In this document: one piece after another, positions 25,884 to 36,426 of the stretch | How positions within the stretch are numbered: position 1 is the stretch's first letter | Layout of the letters: each line of letters begins with the position of its first letter | Source: ASMP01 sp964617015 | GTDB taxonomy: Archaea > Nanobdellota > Nanobdellia > Pacearchaeales > GW2011-AR1 | Direction of reading: 5' to 3' | Assembly (NCBI GenBank): GCA_964617015.1 | Contig: CAZTVG010000003.1 | Coordinates: 1 to 64,000, forward strand | DNA: 64,000 nucleotides | Translations under genes and position numbers: made by a program | The notes under the pieces: generated by a model | What the model saw: only the letters and a program-made list of their open reading frames with translations | Databases searched by the model: none | What the model was told of the DNA's origin: nothing

Positions 25884-26723
25884 TTAATATAAATCTTTTA
25901 TTCCTGCAACATCGCCTGCATTCAAAGTTCTTTTCTTCGTCTCGCCAAAGCTTGCAAATCTAAACATTGTTTCTTCAGTACATTCATCTTGTGGATGTCC
26001 CATTCCTGCTCCATGACCAATTTCATGTGTGAATATATTTTGATAGTCCATTACTGAATTTCCACTAACATCTGCATCCCCAAAATCAAAGTCAACATCA
26101 TCAAAGATAATATCATATTCTACTATTTTTCTTTGTGATGGTGGTCCAATGAAAACACCCCAAACTATTGCTACAGCAATTGCTCCTTCACTAGCTATAT
26201 CTCCAAAGAAAATCTCATTTTTATTATCAGGGCTTTCAGTATCTGCACCATCTACTGTTGAAGTTGTATCTCTTGCGCCAAATATATCAAATGCAACTTC
26301 AGTATCCCAAGCATCTACACCAGTCGCTGTTCTGCTTGCAACAAAATCTTCTGTCATACCATCACTATTTGTAGTATCTAAAACATAGGGTTCTGTTACT
26401 TTCCATTTAGCTCCTTTTGCTAAGAAACTAAAGCAAGAACTTTTTTCTCCTCCACCATTTCCACCTCCAGGATTATGCTTGTCCTTGTGTCCAAATCCCT
26501 TTCTGTAATCTATGAACATAAATCCTTGTACAAGTCTCCCATCTATATCTCTTGCCCGGCCTAAACTAAAAACACCTTCAGAAACCTGAACTGCATTTTC
26601 TGGAACTGAAATTTCAGACCCTGCAGGATTATTGACAGAAACAAAATTTGGCTTTGCAATAACAAAAACACTTGCAGCTAATACAAAAAGTCCAAGAAAA
26701 ATCAATAATACTCCTTTTTTCAT
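25884..26723 (-). CDS. Secreted matrixin-like metalloprotease
   Basis: A 279-residue protein with signal peptide (VLLIFLGLFVLAASVFVIA). The catalytic motif near the C terminus is THEIGHGAGMGHPQD, the metzincin HExxHxxGxxH, followed by ETMFRF as the Met-turn and a DVAGIKDLY end typical of matrixins. FFGDIASEGAIAVAIVW fits the preceding strands. It is probably an extracellular endopeptidase that processes surface or prey proteins. One Cys (DEC) lies right after the zinc site. Confidence 0.85.
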   Translation of the reverse strand: MKKGVLLIFLGLFVLAASVFVIAKPNFVSVNNPAGSEISVPENAVQVSEGVFSLGRARDIDGRLVQGFMFIDYRKGFGHKDKHNPGGGNGGGEKSSCFSFLAKGAKWKVTEPYVLDTTNSDGMTEDFVASRTATGVDAWDTEVAFDIFGARDTTSTVDGADTESPDNKNEIFFGDIASEGAIAVAIVWGVFIGPPSQRKIVEYDIIFDDVDFDFGDADVSGNSVMDYQNIFTHEIGHGAGMGHPQDECTEETMFRFASFGETKKRTLNAGDVAGIKDLY

Positions 26724-26757
26724 TATAAACTATAGAAAAATACCTTTAAATATCTTT

Positions 26758-27084
26758 TTACTGGCAAGTTTGATAAGATATTAATTTACCACCAATTTTT
26801 TTACCCTGTATTTCCAATGAGTATTTCTTTCCTCTGTTTTCTCCCTTTTCAAGTTCTGCATAATCTCCTTCTACTCTATAATTGGGTTTTTCTCCTAATT
26901 CTTCCCTTTCCCATTTGTCTTTCTCATCAAATGTGTAAAGTACTGTCCCATCTGCTTTGTTATGATTCCATCCTTGAAATATCTCACAACCTGTCATTTC
27001 TACACGATTTCCAAGATTTGTTGCTAAACCAATGGCACCAACCAGTACTAAAGCACCAATAACCAATTTATTTTCGAGTTTCAT
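26758..27084 (-). CDS. Small membrane-anchored protein (108 aa)
   Basis: Start set at the ATG at 27084, because a TATA box (TTTATAAAAC) lies about 25 bases upstream; the longer frame begins with TTG. One membrane span (NKLVIGALVLVGAIGLATNL) precedes an exported domain with two Cys (MTGCEIFQGW and the terminal SYQTCQ). KGENRGKKYSLEIQGKKIGG suggests beta structure. Not recognised. Confidence 0.6.
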   Translation of the reverse strand: MKLENKLVIGALVLVGAIGLATNLGNRVEMTGCEIFQGWNHNKADGTVLYTFDEKDKWEREELGEKPNYRVEGDYAELEKGENRGKKYSLEIQGKKIGGKLISYQTCQ

Positions 27085-27156
27085 AATTTCTTCCGCCAAA
27101 CCTGTTTTATAAACCTTCCTGTTTTGTTACTACTTAAGAAGGAAAGATTATTCATA

Positions 27157-28230
27157 TTAAAACAACCAGGAGAAATCAGTTCCTTCTCTCTTAATCTTAA
27201 GTCTTTCTGCCAATGCATGAGTTATTATAGGCAGGGCAATAGTTGCATCACAATAGCACTGAACAAAATTTTCGCTGGAGGATTCTTTTCCCCAGGATAC
27301 AGCTTCTTCAAATGTGCACCCGGACAATCCACCCCACTGCGGAGAATCTGTTGTTATCTGAACAGCATATTTATGGGGATAGTATGTCTCTTCAGGACCG
27401 GTTCCTTCGCGGTTAAGCCCTTTTTCCCTATTGGGAATTTTTCTGTCCTGATACAAAAGGTCTCCTGTTACGGCAAAAAGCTGAATAAAGTCTTTTGGGA
27501 CTCCTCCACCAATATAAAATACACCTGTATCTCTGACTTTTTTTCCCAAACTCATGAATTCAGCATAATCTCCCATTGCGTCAATTTTTAATTTGAAGCC
27601 TTTGCTTCTTGCAATAAGTGCAGCATCACCATAAGGGCTGTCTGCTATGGCAGGGCAGTAAATTGGAACTTTGTTTTCTGCAGCAACAGTAACAATGCTT
27701 CTTATTTTTCTTTCTCCCAGCCATTTGCCAAAAAGGTAAAAAAATTCTCTTGACGTATAATTGTGATTTTCATCTAGTTCAAGGATAAAGTCTGCAATCA
27801 GTTCTGTCATCTTAATATAGTCAGATTCTTTTCCGTAAACATCATGATACCTGTTGACGCCTCTTCTAAACAGCTCTTTATCGTCGGTTAAATGAGCTCC
27901 CTGATAATAACTAGAACCCATCGCCTCAACAATATCCTCGGAAATATTTGCGCCAGTTGGAACTAAGACATCAATAAAATGGTTTTCTATTAGCCAGTTA
28001 ACCATTTTCCACTGTCCTGTCGTGGACATAGAACCAGCATATCCCATAAATATTGTTGTGTCTTTATCTCTGATCATCCTCTTTAAGACATCAACTGATT
28101 CAGCTAATCTTCTGCCCTGAAATCCAGTCCTGGACATATCTTCCAAAAGTTGTGAAATTGATTTGGGATTCACTTCAAGAGCCACGACTTTTTTATTGAA
28201 AAGATCTTTTTTCATAATAGGTTTATTCAT
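27157..28230 (-). CDS. dys: Deoxyhypusine synthase
   Basis: A 357-residue enzyme that transfers the aminobutyl group of spermidine to a Lys of aIF5A. Start at 28230 is supported by an AGAGGA ribosome site; it overlaps the giant gene's stop by 8 bases. Family signatures are TIFMGYAGSMSTTGQW, LVPTGANISEDIVEAMG, YCPAIADSPYGDAA, FYIGGGVPKDF, YAVQITTDSPQWGGLSG and the active-site Lys in EEAVSWGK. It is followed by the terminal helix region. Confidence 0.95.
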   Translation of the reverse strand: MNKPIMKKDLFNKKVVALEVNPKSISQLLEDMSRTGFQGRRLAESVDVLKRMIRDKDTTIFMGYAGSMSTTGQWKMVNWLIENHFIDVLVPTGANISEDIVEAMGSSYYQGAHLTDDKELFRRGVNRYHDVYGKESDYIKMTELIADFILELDENHNYTSREFFYLFGKWLGERKIRSIVTVAAENKVPIYCPAIADSPYGDAALIARSKGFKLKIDAMGDYAEFMSLGKKVRDTGVFYIGGGVPKDFIQLFAVTGDLLYQDRKIPNREKGLNREGTGPEETYYPHKYAVQITTDSPQWGGLSGCTFEEAVSWGKESSSENFVQCYCDATIALPIITHALAERLKIKREGTDFSWLF

Positions 28231-31200
28231 TATCCTCTTTTTTGGGTTTTTCCTGCTGTGTTTCTGAATTTTCCTGTGAAATATCTTTTTCAGCCTGCTC
28301 TTTCTTTGCAATATTCTCGATTATATCTTCTTCCTTGTCTTCTTTCGGCTTCGTGGGTTCTTGCTTTTTCCCGGGAAATTCTGGTTTTTCTGGAACAGGC
28401 CTCTCCTCTTCCTGAATTTCCTGAACAACCACTTTATTCTTTGCCTTCTGGAAGAATTTTTTAATAGCATCTTCAGCTTTCTTTTTTTCAGGTCTTAAAA
28501 ATCTTATCACCTTGTTATCTACTTCTTTCATCTTTCTCTTGATGTTTAATATGTCTTTCTTAATCCTCAAACTTTTCTTTAATTCAGAAACTTCATGCGG
28601 GAGATGCATTTTTTTAACATATACCGACAAATCCCTGATTATGGCATCTGCTTTTTTCCTTAACCTTATTAGCTTTTTCTCTGCCATATTCTCGCCTTTT
28701 TCCAGCTTTGTCTTTAGTCTTCCAAGTTCTTTCAGGAGTTCTGAATGCTCTTTTTTGTGTTCTTTCTTCCCGGCAAATGCTTTTCTGAATTCATTTACCA
28801 GAGGTTTCCAGGTTTTTTCCCCAAATGCCGCTGTTAAAGCCCTTGAAACTTCTTTATGAATTTCTTCTCCAAACTCTGAAGCTTCTTTGAGGCCTTTTCC
28901 TATCTTTTTCTCACCCTTTCTTATCAGCTCTTTTTCTTTTTTGAATAACTCTTTCTCTTTTTTGAACCTGAAAAGTTTTGATAAATTTACTCTTGGGGGC
29001 TTTAGCTTTTCTATGCTTTTGTCTGCTTCCCTAAAGACTTTCCTTATATATTTCTTAAAATTAATTTTTGGCATACTTATTCTAAATCTTTTAATTCTTC
29101 CAATGTCTTCTTTTAAGATTTTTCCCAGAGTTTTTTCACTTTTCTTAACAGCTTTAATAGGAATCTTTTTTATTTTTTTGAGCTTTTCCCTCTCTTTTTT
29201 AAAACTAAATATTCTGGATAACTTAAACCTAGGCAACCTTATATCCCTTGGTTTTTCTAGTTCAGGAAGCTTGAATCTTAATTTTATTTTTGATAACTTA
29301 AACCTAGGCAACCTTATATCCCTTAGTCTTAATTCTGGTCTTTTGAATTTTATTCTTGGTAATCTAAATTTAGGCCATTTCATCTCCTCTGGTTTTTTTA
29401 GTTCAGGAAGTCTGAATTTTAATTTTACCTTTTTTAATTCATTGAATTGCTTGGTTAAGTCGAGTTTTGGTGGTTTAAATCCCCTGAATTTTTTTTCAAC
29501 ATAGAAGATTCTTTTACCAATGCTCTCTGAATCTGTTTTTAATTCAAACTCTGCTTTGGAAAAAACCTTTGTAATATTCCTGAATCCTCTTCCAAAGGCT
29601 GTAATCTCTGCTTTAATCACTCTAGGTATCATCCTGAAAAATTTCAAGATACTGGAAGAAAAAATCTTTAGCAGGCCCCTTCCCTTAACTTCCTTCTCTT
29701 CATGCTTCTTTTTCAGTCTCTTAAGAATTTTTTTCTTTCTTCTTCTTTCCATGAGTTTTTCGAAGAAGTTCTTTTTCCTTAGATTCTTCAGCAATAAAAA
29801 GGCTAATAGGAGTACAATGCCGATAACTAGTATGAAAATGATATAAGGCAGGATGCTTGCTCTGAACCACAGATTAATCTCCAAAACAAATCTCGAGAAT
29901 GACTCAATGAAATTTGAAAAATAAATTATTAAGCCCAAAACGACAAATAATGAAAATACCAAAACAGTGGTTTTATGTTTTTTTACCCATCTGGTTTCCT
30001 GAATGAATTCTTTTATGAATTTTCTTCGTTCTATGTAAAAGATTACAGCCAAAATAACAAAAGCCAAAATAACCAGACTAAAAATTATGTACTTCCGAAT
30101 ATTTCCCAGTTCGAGAGGACCTATAATTGCAATTCCTTCTTTTACCTGCACTTCAATGGTTCTGAAGGATTCTGCAGAATACGACGGATGACTTACCCTG
30201 ACATGGAATTCATAAATTCCAGATTCAAAACCACTAGGCAAAAATATTTTTGTTGTTTCAGTTCTTTCTTCAAAACTTCCCAGATAAATAACATCCTTCC
30301 CAGCTGTAATTATTTCATTATTTCTTTCTATCCAGAAATCTATTTCCACATCTCCATTTATTTCAGCAATCCCTTTTACAAGATAGCTGAATTTAAAGAA
30401 ATCACCAAGCTTGACAGGAGATTCAAAATCAATAATTTTTATATCAAATAATTTTGCGCACTGGTAATTCCAGCAAACTTCACCCCCTTCACACTGGCTG
30501 TTGTCTGTGCATTCAACTCCTCCTCCAGCTCCGCCACCACCTGCACCGCCACCCGTATCATCTTCATCTGCTGGTGTTTCCTCTGCACTGTAAACTGTGA
30601 AGCCAGTTGCATTAAAACTCAGAGTGCCTCCGGAATAACTATTCTCTACACAGATTGTTGATGGACAAACAACTTCATCTCTCAAAATCCTTGGATTTGA
30701 AAAAGCAAGATTATACAGGTAGAGAGTAGCTGATTTGTTGAAGTTTGGCAGAGCTGTAGAATTTACTTCAATTCTGTTTGAGGAAATATTTATGTAATTG
30801 TCTAAATCTATCTTGTTATCTGTTAAGTCAGCGTCGTTTGTCAGGTTTATCGTTTCATTGAACTCTATTTTTCCATGGTCTGTATTTTCAAGAATGACAT
30901 TACTCAAGTTCTGCAAATCTTCGTACGAGGATTTGTTGAAGTCTGTGGATGTTCCTTTTAAAGACCCATCAAACTCGTTGTAAGTTACTGTGAATTTGGT
31001 TAAGTTAACAGTGAAAATAATGCTTTTTGCAGTTTCTCCGTTGGTGTTATTCGCGTAAAGGAAGAGAGTATGCTGCCCTGTTGTTGTATTGAATGTAGTA
31101 TTTCCAGTTATTGTTGTATTGCTTCCAGAATCAATATTATACCAAACAAAATCTTCCAAGCTTGTCGTATAGTTTAATAGGAGTGATTCATTGTCTATGT

Positions 31201-34200
31201 ATGTCTCGTTTTCAGGAAGAATAATTGTCAGTGTTGGAACAACTAGAGAAACATTTCTTGTTGCTGTTGAGTTTTCATTGTTTGCTGTGTCGTTTGCAGT
31301 TGCATTGAAAAAGTATGTGCCTGCAGAAAGTCCTGTAAAGTTTATGAAGTTGGGAGAAGTTGATGTGGTTGAACTATTTATTAAATCACTTGAAGAATTG
31401 TAGAGTCTTATTATTATCTTATCTAAATTAGTGTCAGAGGCAGTCACATTGACCTGGATGTAATTTCTTCCCAAGGAATCTCCTGAAGTTTCTGTAGGAG
31501 CTACGAATGAGATTGTTGGTATTACTGAATCAACAAAAAATGTTACAGAAGATGAATTTTCATTTCCCTTTGAATCATTTGCATAGACTCTCCATGTTGA
31601 ACTTCCCTGCCCTGAATCTAAGCCAGTTACGTTCTGCCCGCAGGTTACTGTTGTATTTGTTGCTCCGCTATCTAAAGAATACCAGCATGTATCCAACCCA
31701 ATGTTATCTGATGCTGTATAATTTAACTGGGTTTGAACTGCGTTGTAAGTTGTATTTGCTGGATAATCTATCTGGATATTTGGAGGTGTTACATCTGCTT
31801 CAGTTACATTAACCCACCATGTTTCAGATGCAGAAGTATAATTTGCATTACCACTATAAATTGTTGTTATGTTGTACAATGCAATGGTTGTAAAGTTTGT
31901 TAGATTACTCAAAGGCGAAGCTCCCTGGTTGATCAGAGTTCCGTTGTTGTATAGCTCTATTGTTCCAGAGCCTGTTTCCAAAGTTGAGTTAAGGTAAATC
32001 TCTGTGAATTGCTCAATTGTTTTGTTTGCTCTTGAATTATCCAAATAGGTGAAGACAACTCCTGTAGCTTGGCTTATTGTTAAAATATCTGATACAGAAT
32101 CAGATGTATAGTTTGTATTTCCTGTAGTATTATATGTGTAGTTGTATGTTCCAACTCCAAGGGTTGCTGTTTCGGGATTGCTTACAGAAACACTGTCTCT
32201 GTACAGGTTGCATGTAAGCTGTGAAGGGCAATTGCTTCCTGTTGCAGTTGTTTCTGTCTCGTATGTTTCAGAAGTGGAAGGCGTGATTGCTATGCTTAAA
32301 GAGGGTGTTGCCTGATTTATTGTATAGCTTGAGTTTTCAGTGCCGTTTAAATTTCCAAAAGTATCATTTGCATACCATCTGTAATTGTAGGTTCCAACAG
32401 ACAAGTTTGAAATATCAAAACTGTAGATATTTCCACTGGGATTTGTTGTAGAATAATTCACATTATCAAATTCAATTACAACTGTGTCAAGATTTGGATC
32501 ACTTACAGTTGCGTTAAACTGATATGTCTGGCTTTCTGAGAACGTTGCAGGGTCTGCAGGAGATTCTGTCAGAGATGAAACACTTGGTGGTCCTGTATCA
32601 AGAGTGACTGTTCTGGTTTCTGTCTGGTTTTCATTTCCTGCTGTGTCATTTACTGTTGAGTTAAAGTAATAGACTTCATCAGTTAAACTTGTGAAGTTAG
32701 TGAAGAAAGGACTTGTAGATGATGTGTTGGTTTGTACGAGAGATGTTGAATTATATAAGAAGATTGTTATTGTATCAAGGTTTGTGTCAGAAGCTGTGAC
32801 ATTAATCTGTATATAATTTCGTGTTAATGAAGAATCATTTGCTTCTGTTGGTGATACAAAATCTATGTTTGGGTTTGTAGTATCTTTTGTAAATGTCACA
32901 GAATCACTTGATTCTTGTCCTGCAGAATCATTTGCATAGACTGTCCATGTGTTTCCTCCTTCATCACTGGTTAAGCCAGTGACATTATTTCCACATGTTA
33001 TTGTTATGTTTGTGGCTCCGCTATTTATTGAATACCAACATGCACTTAAAGGAGGATTATCATCTGATGCTGTGTAATTTAATTCAGTTACATCAACATT
33101 ATAAGTTTGATTTAATGGGAAGGTAACATTAACTATTGGAGGCTGATCTTGTGTAAGTGTGATATATCTTGTTTCTGTTTCATTAAAGTTACCTACTGTA
33201 TCATAAATACTTACATTATACCAATACTGAATATTTTCATTTAATAATCCTGTCCAGTTGATGTTAGTTATTAATGTAGTATAAGTGGTTTTGTTAAGTT
33301 CTCCAGTTGAATTATATAATTTATAAGTTATATTATCAAAATTTGTTTCTGTTACACTCACATTAACAAAAATGAATTGCTGGTTTTTTGATGTATCATT
33401 TGCTTCTGTTCCTGTTGTGTATTCTATTTGAGGATTTATGGAATCTACAAAGAAAGTCACTGTTTCTGTACTGTTTAGGTTTCCGGCAGAATCATTTACA
33501 TATATTCTCAAGGTTGTTGAACCTTGTGGAGCAGTATAAGTTGTGTTTGCACATCCTGCTAAAGTGTTATTTGATGCTCCGCCATCATCTGTATACCAGC
33601 ATTCATCCAGATTAGTGTCAGTCGCTGTAAAGTTAATTGTTAAAGAATCTGTATTATAACTTATATTTTGGGGTTCAAAAATTGTAACTGCAGGATTTAT
33701 TGTATCTAGAGTTATATTCCTTGTTGTTAAATCTGCTTCATTACTAAAGGTATCATTGGCTGTCGCATTATAGAAATAAATCCCATTAGCTAATCCTGTA
33801 AAGTTAATAAAGTTAGGAGAGGATGTTGTTGTACTTGAATTTATTTGCTCATTTGAAGAATTATAGAGTCTTATCAAGATATTATCAAGATTAGAATCTG
33901 TTGCAGTAACATTAATTTCAATATAATCCTGACTCTTAAAAACTCCTGAGTTTTCTGTCGGTGATACATAGTTTACTGTAGGGGGACCTGTGTCAATTGT
34001 TACCGTCCTTGTTAATGTTTGATTTTCATTTCCTAATGTATCATTTGCCGTTGAATTGAAATAATAAGTCTCATCAGGCAATCCTGTAAAATTAACAAAT
34101 AAAGGAGATGTTGTTGAAGTATTGGTTTGCACTAAACTTGTTGAATTATATAAGAAGATTGTTATTGTGTCTAAACCTGTTAAACTGTCTGATGCTGTCA

Positions 34201-36253
34201 CATTGACCTGTATATAATTTCGTGTTAATGAAGAATCATTTGCTTCTGTTGGTGATACAAAATCTATGTTTGGAGCAGTTGTATCAACAGTGAAAGTTCT
34301 GTTTGTATCTGTGAAATCCTCGTTACCTAGAGTATCATTTCCCCATGCAGCCCATCTGTGAATACCTTCTGGAATGCCTGTAACAGTAACATTCCAAAAA
34401 CTGTCATTTACAGCAGTCATGTTTGTCTGGTTTATTGCCCAACTTCCTGTCCAGTTTCCATATAACCTCAAAGCATCCACATTTAAATTATCAGAAACCT
34501 TCAAATCAAATGTAATTGAATTACTGCTTGAATTAAAAGTATCAACCGGGTTTGTTCCAAAGCTAGCTGTAGGAGCAACATTTTGAACAACATAAACCTG
34601 TGTATCTGTTACATTCCATTGTCCTATGGAATCATTTGCCCATTGCCTCCAACCAATTGCTTGTCCTTCACAAGCATTTTCAACACTCCATGAAAGATTT
34701 GCCCAGTCAGAAGCTCCAGAAAGAGTTGTTTCAGAAACATTTGCTGCAGTGTTACAGCTTGCCCCTGTTGAATTGACTTCAAGTGTTGCATAACTTAATG
34801 TATTATCATCTGTCCAAGAAACATTATGGCTAACACTTTGGCCTGGATTTGGTGATGCAGGAGTATTTGAAGGACTGCTCCATTTAGGTGGATTATCTAA
34901 TGTAGTAGTATACTGAAAAGTATCTGTAACATTCCATTGATCTGTAGAATCATTTGCATAAACTATCCATTTTATTGTTGAGCCTTCTGTTGAATTAACT
35001 ACTTTTGTTACATTGCTCCAGTTGTTTGTTCCAGTCATTACAACAAAGCTGTCATTAACAAAACTACCTGTTCCATTGTCAAAACTAAAAATATACCCTG
35101 CAAGATTGGTTTCATCTGTCCATCTAACTCTGTGCTCTACAGCTTCCCCTGCCAAAGTTGAATTTGTCGAGTTGTCAAACCATTTTGGAGGATTATCTGC
35201 TCCTGCCTCAGGAACTTCAAATTCCACCCAATGGGACCTTCCAGTTCTTCCAGCACCACCACCTACAGCATCTGCCCATATGTGCACTTCTAACTCTGCG
35301 TAATTAGTGATTGCATCAGCTTCTGCTGCTGATAATGTGTAATTGTCTTGCGTTACTACATCTGAAACACCTGTAAATTGCCTTGATGCTATAACGGTTC
35401 CATCACTTTGTTTCAAGGTGAGATTAAAATCTATTTGTCTTCCAGCAGACGCATCCTTTGCATATCTCCATCTTATTATGTGGTCAGTTGAAACTTCAGG
35501 GTCTGTAACATCTGATAAATTTGCAATGTATATATCTGTTGGAAGTGGATTGCTTATTGATTCTATATAATCTGCATCATCTGCAGTTACTTCATCTATT
35601 GATTGGAATATATTTGTTGTTCCCCCAGCCTGATCAGTCCAAGTACTTATTTGTTTGTCAGCATCAGGACGTGCAAATTGAGGGGGATCAATAACATGAT
35701 CAAATTGCAAACTACCATCGAGAACTCTTAAATCAAAAGTATCCTGACTGCCTTGTAAGTTTGTTAATAAGATTTGGTTATATTCATTTGAAGTCAAACT
35801 CGTGAATTCTGCAATCAAATCATTTTCATTTTCCTCATAAACTTCTATTCTTGGGTTTCCACTCACAACTCTTGGATAAATTGTTATATCATTTTCAGAT
35901 GTGAGAGGCTGCTCAAATTTAACTCTTGCATATTCTCCATCATGGATTGTATCTGACCAGACATCATCCAATGCACTGACTTCAGGATAAATATCTGAAA
36001 CAACTTCACGGTCTTCATCGAGACGCCAGGCGTTTATTATTTCAATTACAAACCTTATCAAAGCTATATCATCTTCTTGTTGCTCTTGTTCTTCCGAGAT
36101 AACTTCACCACTTTTTGCATCGTTTCTATTAAAGATAAATACCAAAAGGGAAAATAAAAGCAATCCTAGAAGAACAAATAAAATAACATCACCTAGTTTA
36201 AATTCTCTTTTTTTTGGATATTTCACTCTTTTAAAGCTTATTTTATGAACCAT
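28223..36253 (-). CDS. Giant multi-Ig surface protein with cytoplasmic tail (2676 aa)
   Basis: An N-terminal anchor (VILFVLLGLLLFSLLVFIF, residues about 23-41, basic side inside) precedes a roughly 2000-residue ectodomain. The ectodomain holds a region ending GSQDTFDLRVLDGSLQFDHV, then many Ig/cadherin-like repeats with the units DTTxPNIDFVSPTE, YIQVNVTASD and YFNSTxNDTxGNEN, rich in NxS/T sequons. A Gly-rich linker and a Cys-rich knot (ECTDNSQCEGGEVCWNYQC) follow. Three more spans lie at about 2050-2150. The last 515 residues are a very basic, helical cytoplasmic tail with repeated RLPRFKLSKI-type units. It probably couples the surface layer to the cell interior. The stop overlaps dys by 8 bases. 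Confidence 0.8.
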   Translation of the reverse strand: MVHKISFKRVKYPKKREFKLGDVILFVLLGLLLFSLLVFIFNRNDAKSGEVISEEQEQQEDDIALIRFVIEIINAWRLDEDREVVSDIYPEVSALDDVWSDTIHDGEYARVKFEQPLTSENDITIYPRVVSGNPRIEVYEENENDLIAEFTSLTSNEYNQILLTNLQGSQDTFDLRVLDGSLQFDHVIDPPQFARPDADKQISTWTDQAGGTTNIFQSIDEVTADDADYIESISNPLPTDIYIANLSDVTDPEVSTDHIIRWRYAKDASAGRQIDFNLTLKQSDGTVIASRQFTGVSDVVTQDNYTLSAAEADAITNYAELEVHIWADAVGGGAGRTGRSHWVEFEVPEAGADNPPKWFDNSTNSTLAGEAVEHRVRWTDETNLAGYIFSFDNGTGSFVNDSFVVMTGTNNWSNVTKVVNSTEGSTIKWIVYANDSTDQWNVTDTFQYTTTLDNPPKWSSPSNTPASPNPGQSVSHNVSWTDDNTLSYATLEVNSTGASCNTAANVSETTLSGASDWANLSWSVENACEGQAIGWRQWANDSIGQWNVTDTQVYVVQNVAPTASFGTNPVDTFNSSSNSITFDLKVSDNLNVDALRLYGNWTGSWAINQTNMTAVNDSFWNVTVTGIPEGIHRWAAWGNDTLGNEDFTDTNRTFTVDTTAPNIDFVSPTEANDSSLTRNYIQVNVTASDSLTGLDTITIFLYNSTSLVQTNTSTTSPLFVNFTGLPDETYYFNSTANDTLGNENQTLTRTVTIDTGPPTVNYVSPTENSGVFKSQDYIEINVTATDSNLDNILIRLYNSSNEQINSSTTTSSPNFINFTGLANGIYFYNATANDTFSNEADLTTRNITLDTINPAVTIFEPQNISYNTDSLTINFTATDTNLDECWYTDDGGASNNTLAGCANTTYTAPQGSTTLRIYVNDSAGNLNSTETVTFFVDSINPQIEYTTGTEANDTSKNQQFIFVNVSVTETNFDNITYKLYNSTGELNKTTYTTLITNINWTGLLNENIQYWYNVSIYDTVGNFNETETRYITLTQDQPPIVNVTFPLNQTYNVDVTELNYTASDDNPPLSACWYSINSGATNITITCGNNVTGLTSDEGGNTWTVYANDSAGQESSDSVTFTKDTTNPNIDFVSPTEANDSSLTRNYIQINVTASDTNLDTITIFLYNSTSLVQTNTSSTSPFFTNFTSLTDEVYYFNSTVNDTAGNENQTETRTVTLDTGPPSVSSLTESPADPATFSESQTYQFNATVSDPNLDTVVIEFDNVNYSTTNPSGNIYSFDISNLSVGTYNYRWYANDTFGNLNGTENSSYTINQATPSLSIAITPSTSETYETETTATGSNCPSQLTCNLYRDSVSVSNPETATLGVGTYNYTYNTTGNTNYTSDSVSDILTISQATGVVFTYLDNSRANKTIEQFTEIYLNSTLETGSGTIELYNNGTLINQGASPLSNLTNFTTIALYNITTIYSGNANYTSASETWWVNVTEADVTPPNIQIDYPANTTYNAVQTQLNYTASDNIGLDTCWYSLDSGATNTTVTCGQNVTGLDSGQGSSTWRVYANDSKGNENSSSVTFFVDSVIPTISFVAPTETSGDSLGRNYIQVNVTASDTNLDKIIIRLYNSSSDLINSSTTSTSPNFINFTGLSAGTYFFNATANDTANNENSTATRNVSLVVPTLTIILPENETYIDNESLLLNYTTSLEDFVWYNIDSGSNTTITGNTTFNTTTGQHTLFLYANNTNGETAKSIIFTVNLTKFTVTYNEFDGSLKGTSTDFNKSSYEDLQNLSNVILENTDHGKIEFNETINLTNDADLTDNKIDLDNYINISSNRIEVNSTALPNFNKSATLYLYNLAFSNPRILRDEVVCPSTICVENSYSGGTLSFNATGFTVYSAEETPADEDDTGGGAGGGGAGGGVECTDNSQCEGGEVCWNYQCAKLFDIKIIDFESPVKLGDFFKFSYLVKGIAEINGDVEIDFWIERNNEIITAGKDVIYLGSFEERTETTKIFLPSGFESGIYEFHVRVSHPSYSAESFRTIEVQVKEGIAIIGPLELGNIRKYIIFSLVILAFVILAVIFYIERRKFIKEFIQETRWVKKHKTTVLVFSLFVVLGLIIYFSNFIESFSRFVLEINLWFRASILPYIIFILVIGIVLLLAFLLLKNLRKKNFFEKLMERRRKKKILKRLKKKHEEKEVKGRGLLKIFSSSILKFFRMIPRVIKAEITAFGRGFRNITKVFSKAEFELKTDSESIGKRIFYVEKKFRGFKPPKLDLTKQFNELKKVKLKFRLPELKKPEEMKWPKFRLPRIKFKRPELRLRDIRLPRFKLSKIKLRFKLPELEKPRDIRLPRFKLSRIFSFKKEREKLKKIKKIPIKAVKKSEKTLGKILKEDIGRIKRFRISMPKINFKKYIRKVFREADKSIEKLKPPRVNLSKLFRFKKEKELFKKEKELIRKGEKKIGKGLKEASEFGEEIHKEVSRALTAAFGEKTWKPLVNEFRKAFAGKKEHKKEHSELLKELGRLKTKLEKGENMAEKKLIRLRKKADAIIRDLSVYVKKMHLPHEVSELKKSLRIKKDILNIKRKMKEVDNKVIRFLRPEKKKAEDAIKKFFQKAKNKVVVQEIQEEERPVPEKPEFPGKKQEPTKPKEDKEEDIIENIAKKEQAEKDISQENSETQQEKPKKEDNE

Positions 36254-36273
36254 TCAACCCTCTTTTTTATTAC

Positions 36274-36426
36274 TCATTTACCTGCCTTTTTATTTCTTTT
36301 ATTTTTTATCTCAGTCAGTGCCTCATCAAATGAGACAGGCCTGCCTATCTTCTTTTGAATATCAGATGCTATCTTAAGAAGCCACTTGTAGTTTTCTTCC
36401 TTTATCTTGATTGCTTTAGATCCCAT
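36274..36426 (-). CDS. Small ribbon-helix-helix-like protein (50 aa)
   Basis: The frame encodes MGSKAIKIKEENYKWLLKIA then SDIQKKIGRPVSFDEALTEI and a basic tail. The strand (AIKIKEENY), helix and RPVSFDEAL turn fit VapB-like ribbon-helix-helix DNA-binding antitoxins, but no toxin follows. It ends 20 bases before the giant surface gene, so it may autoregulate that operon. Unusual repeats lie in its leader. Confidence 0.65.
   Translation of the reverse strand: MGSKAIKIKEENYKWLLKIASDIQKKIGRPVSFDEALTEIKNKRNKKAGK

Noticed and set aside
28887..29504. Phe/Leu-rich 205-residue plus-strand frame
   Set aside because: Antisense of the Lys-rich cytoplasmic tail of the giant protein (AAA/AAG read backwards as TTT/CTT).
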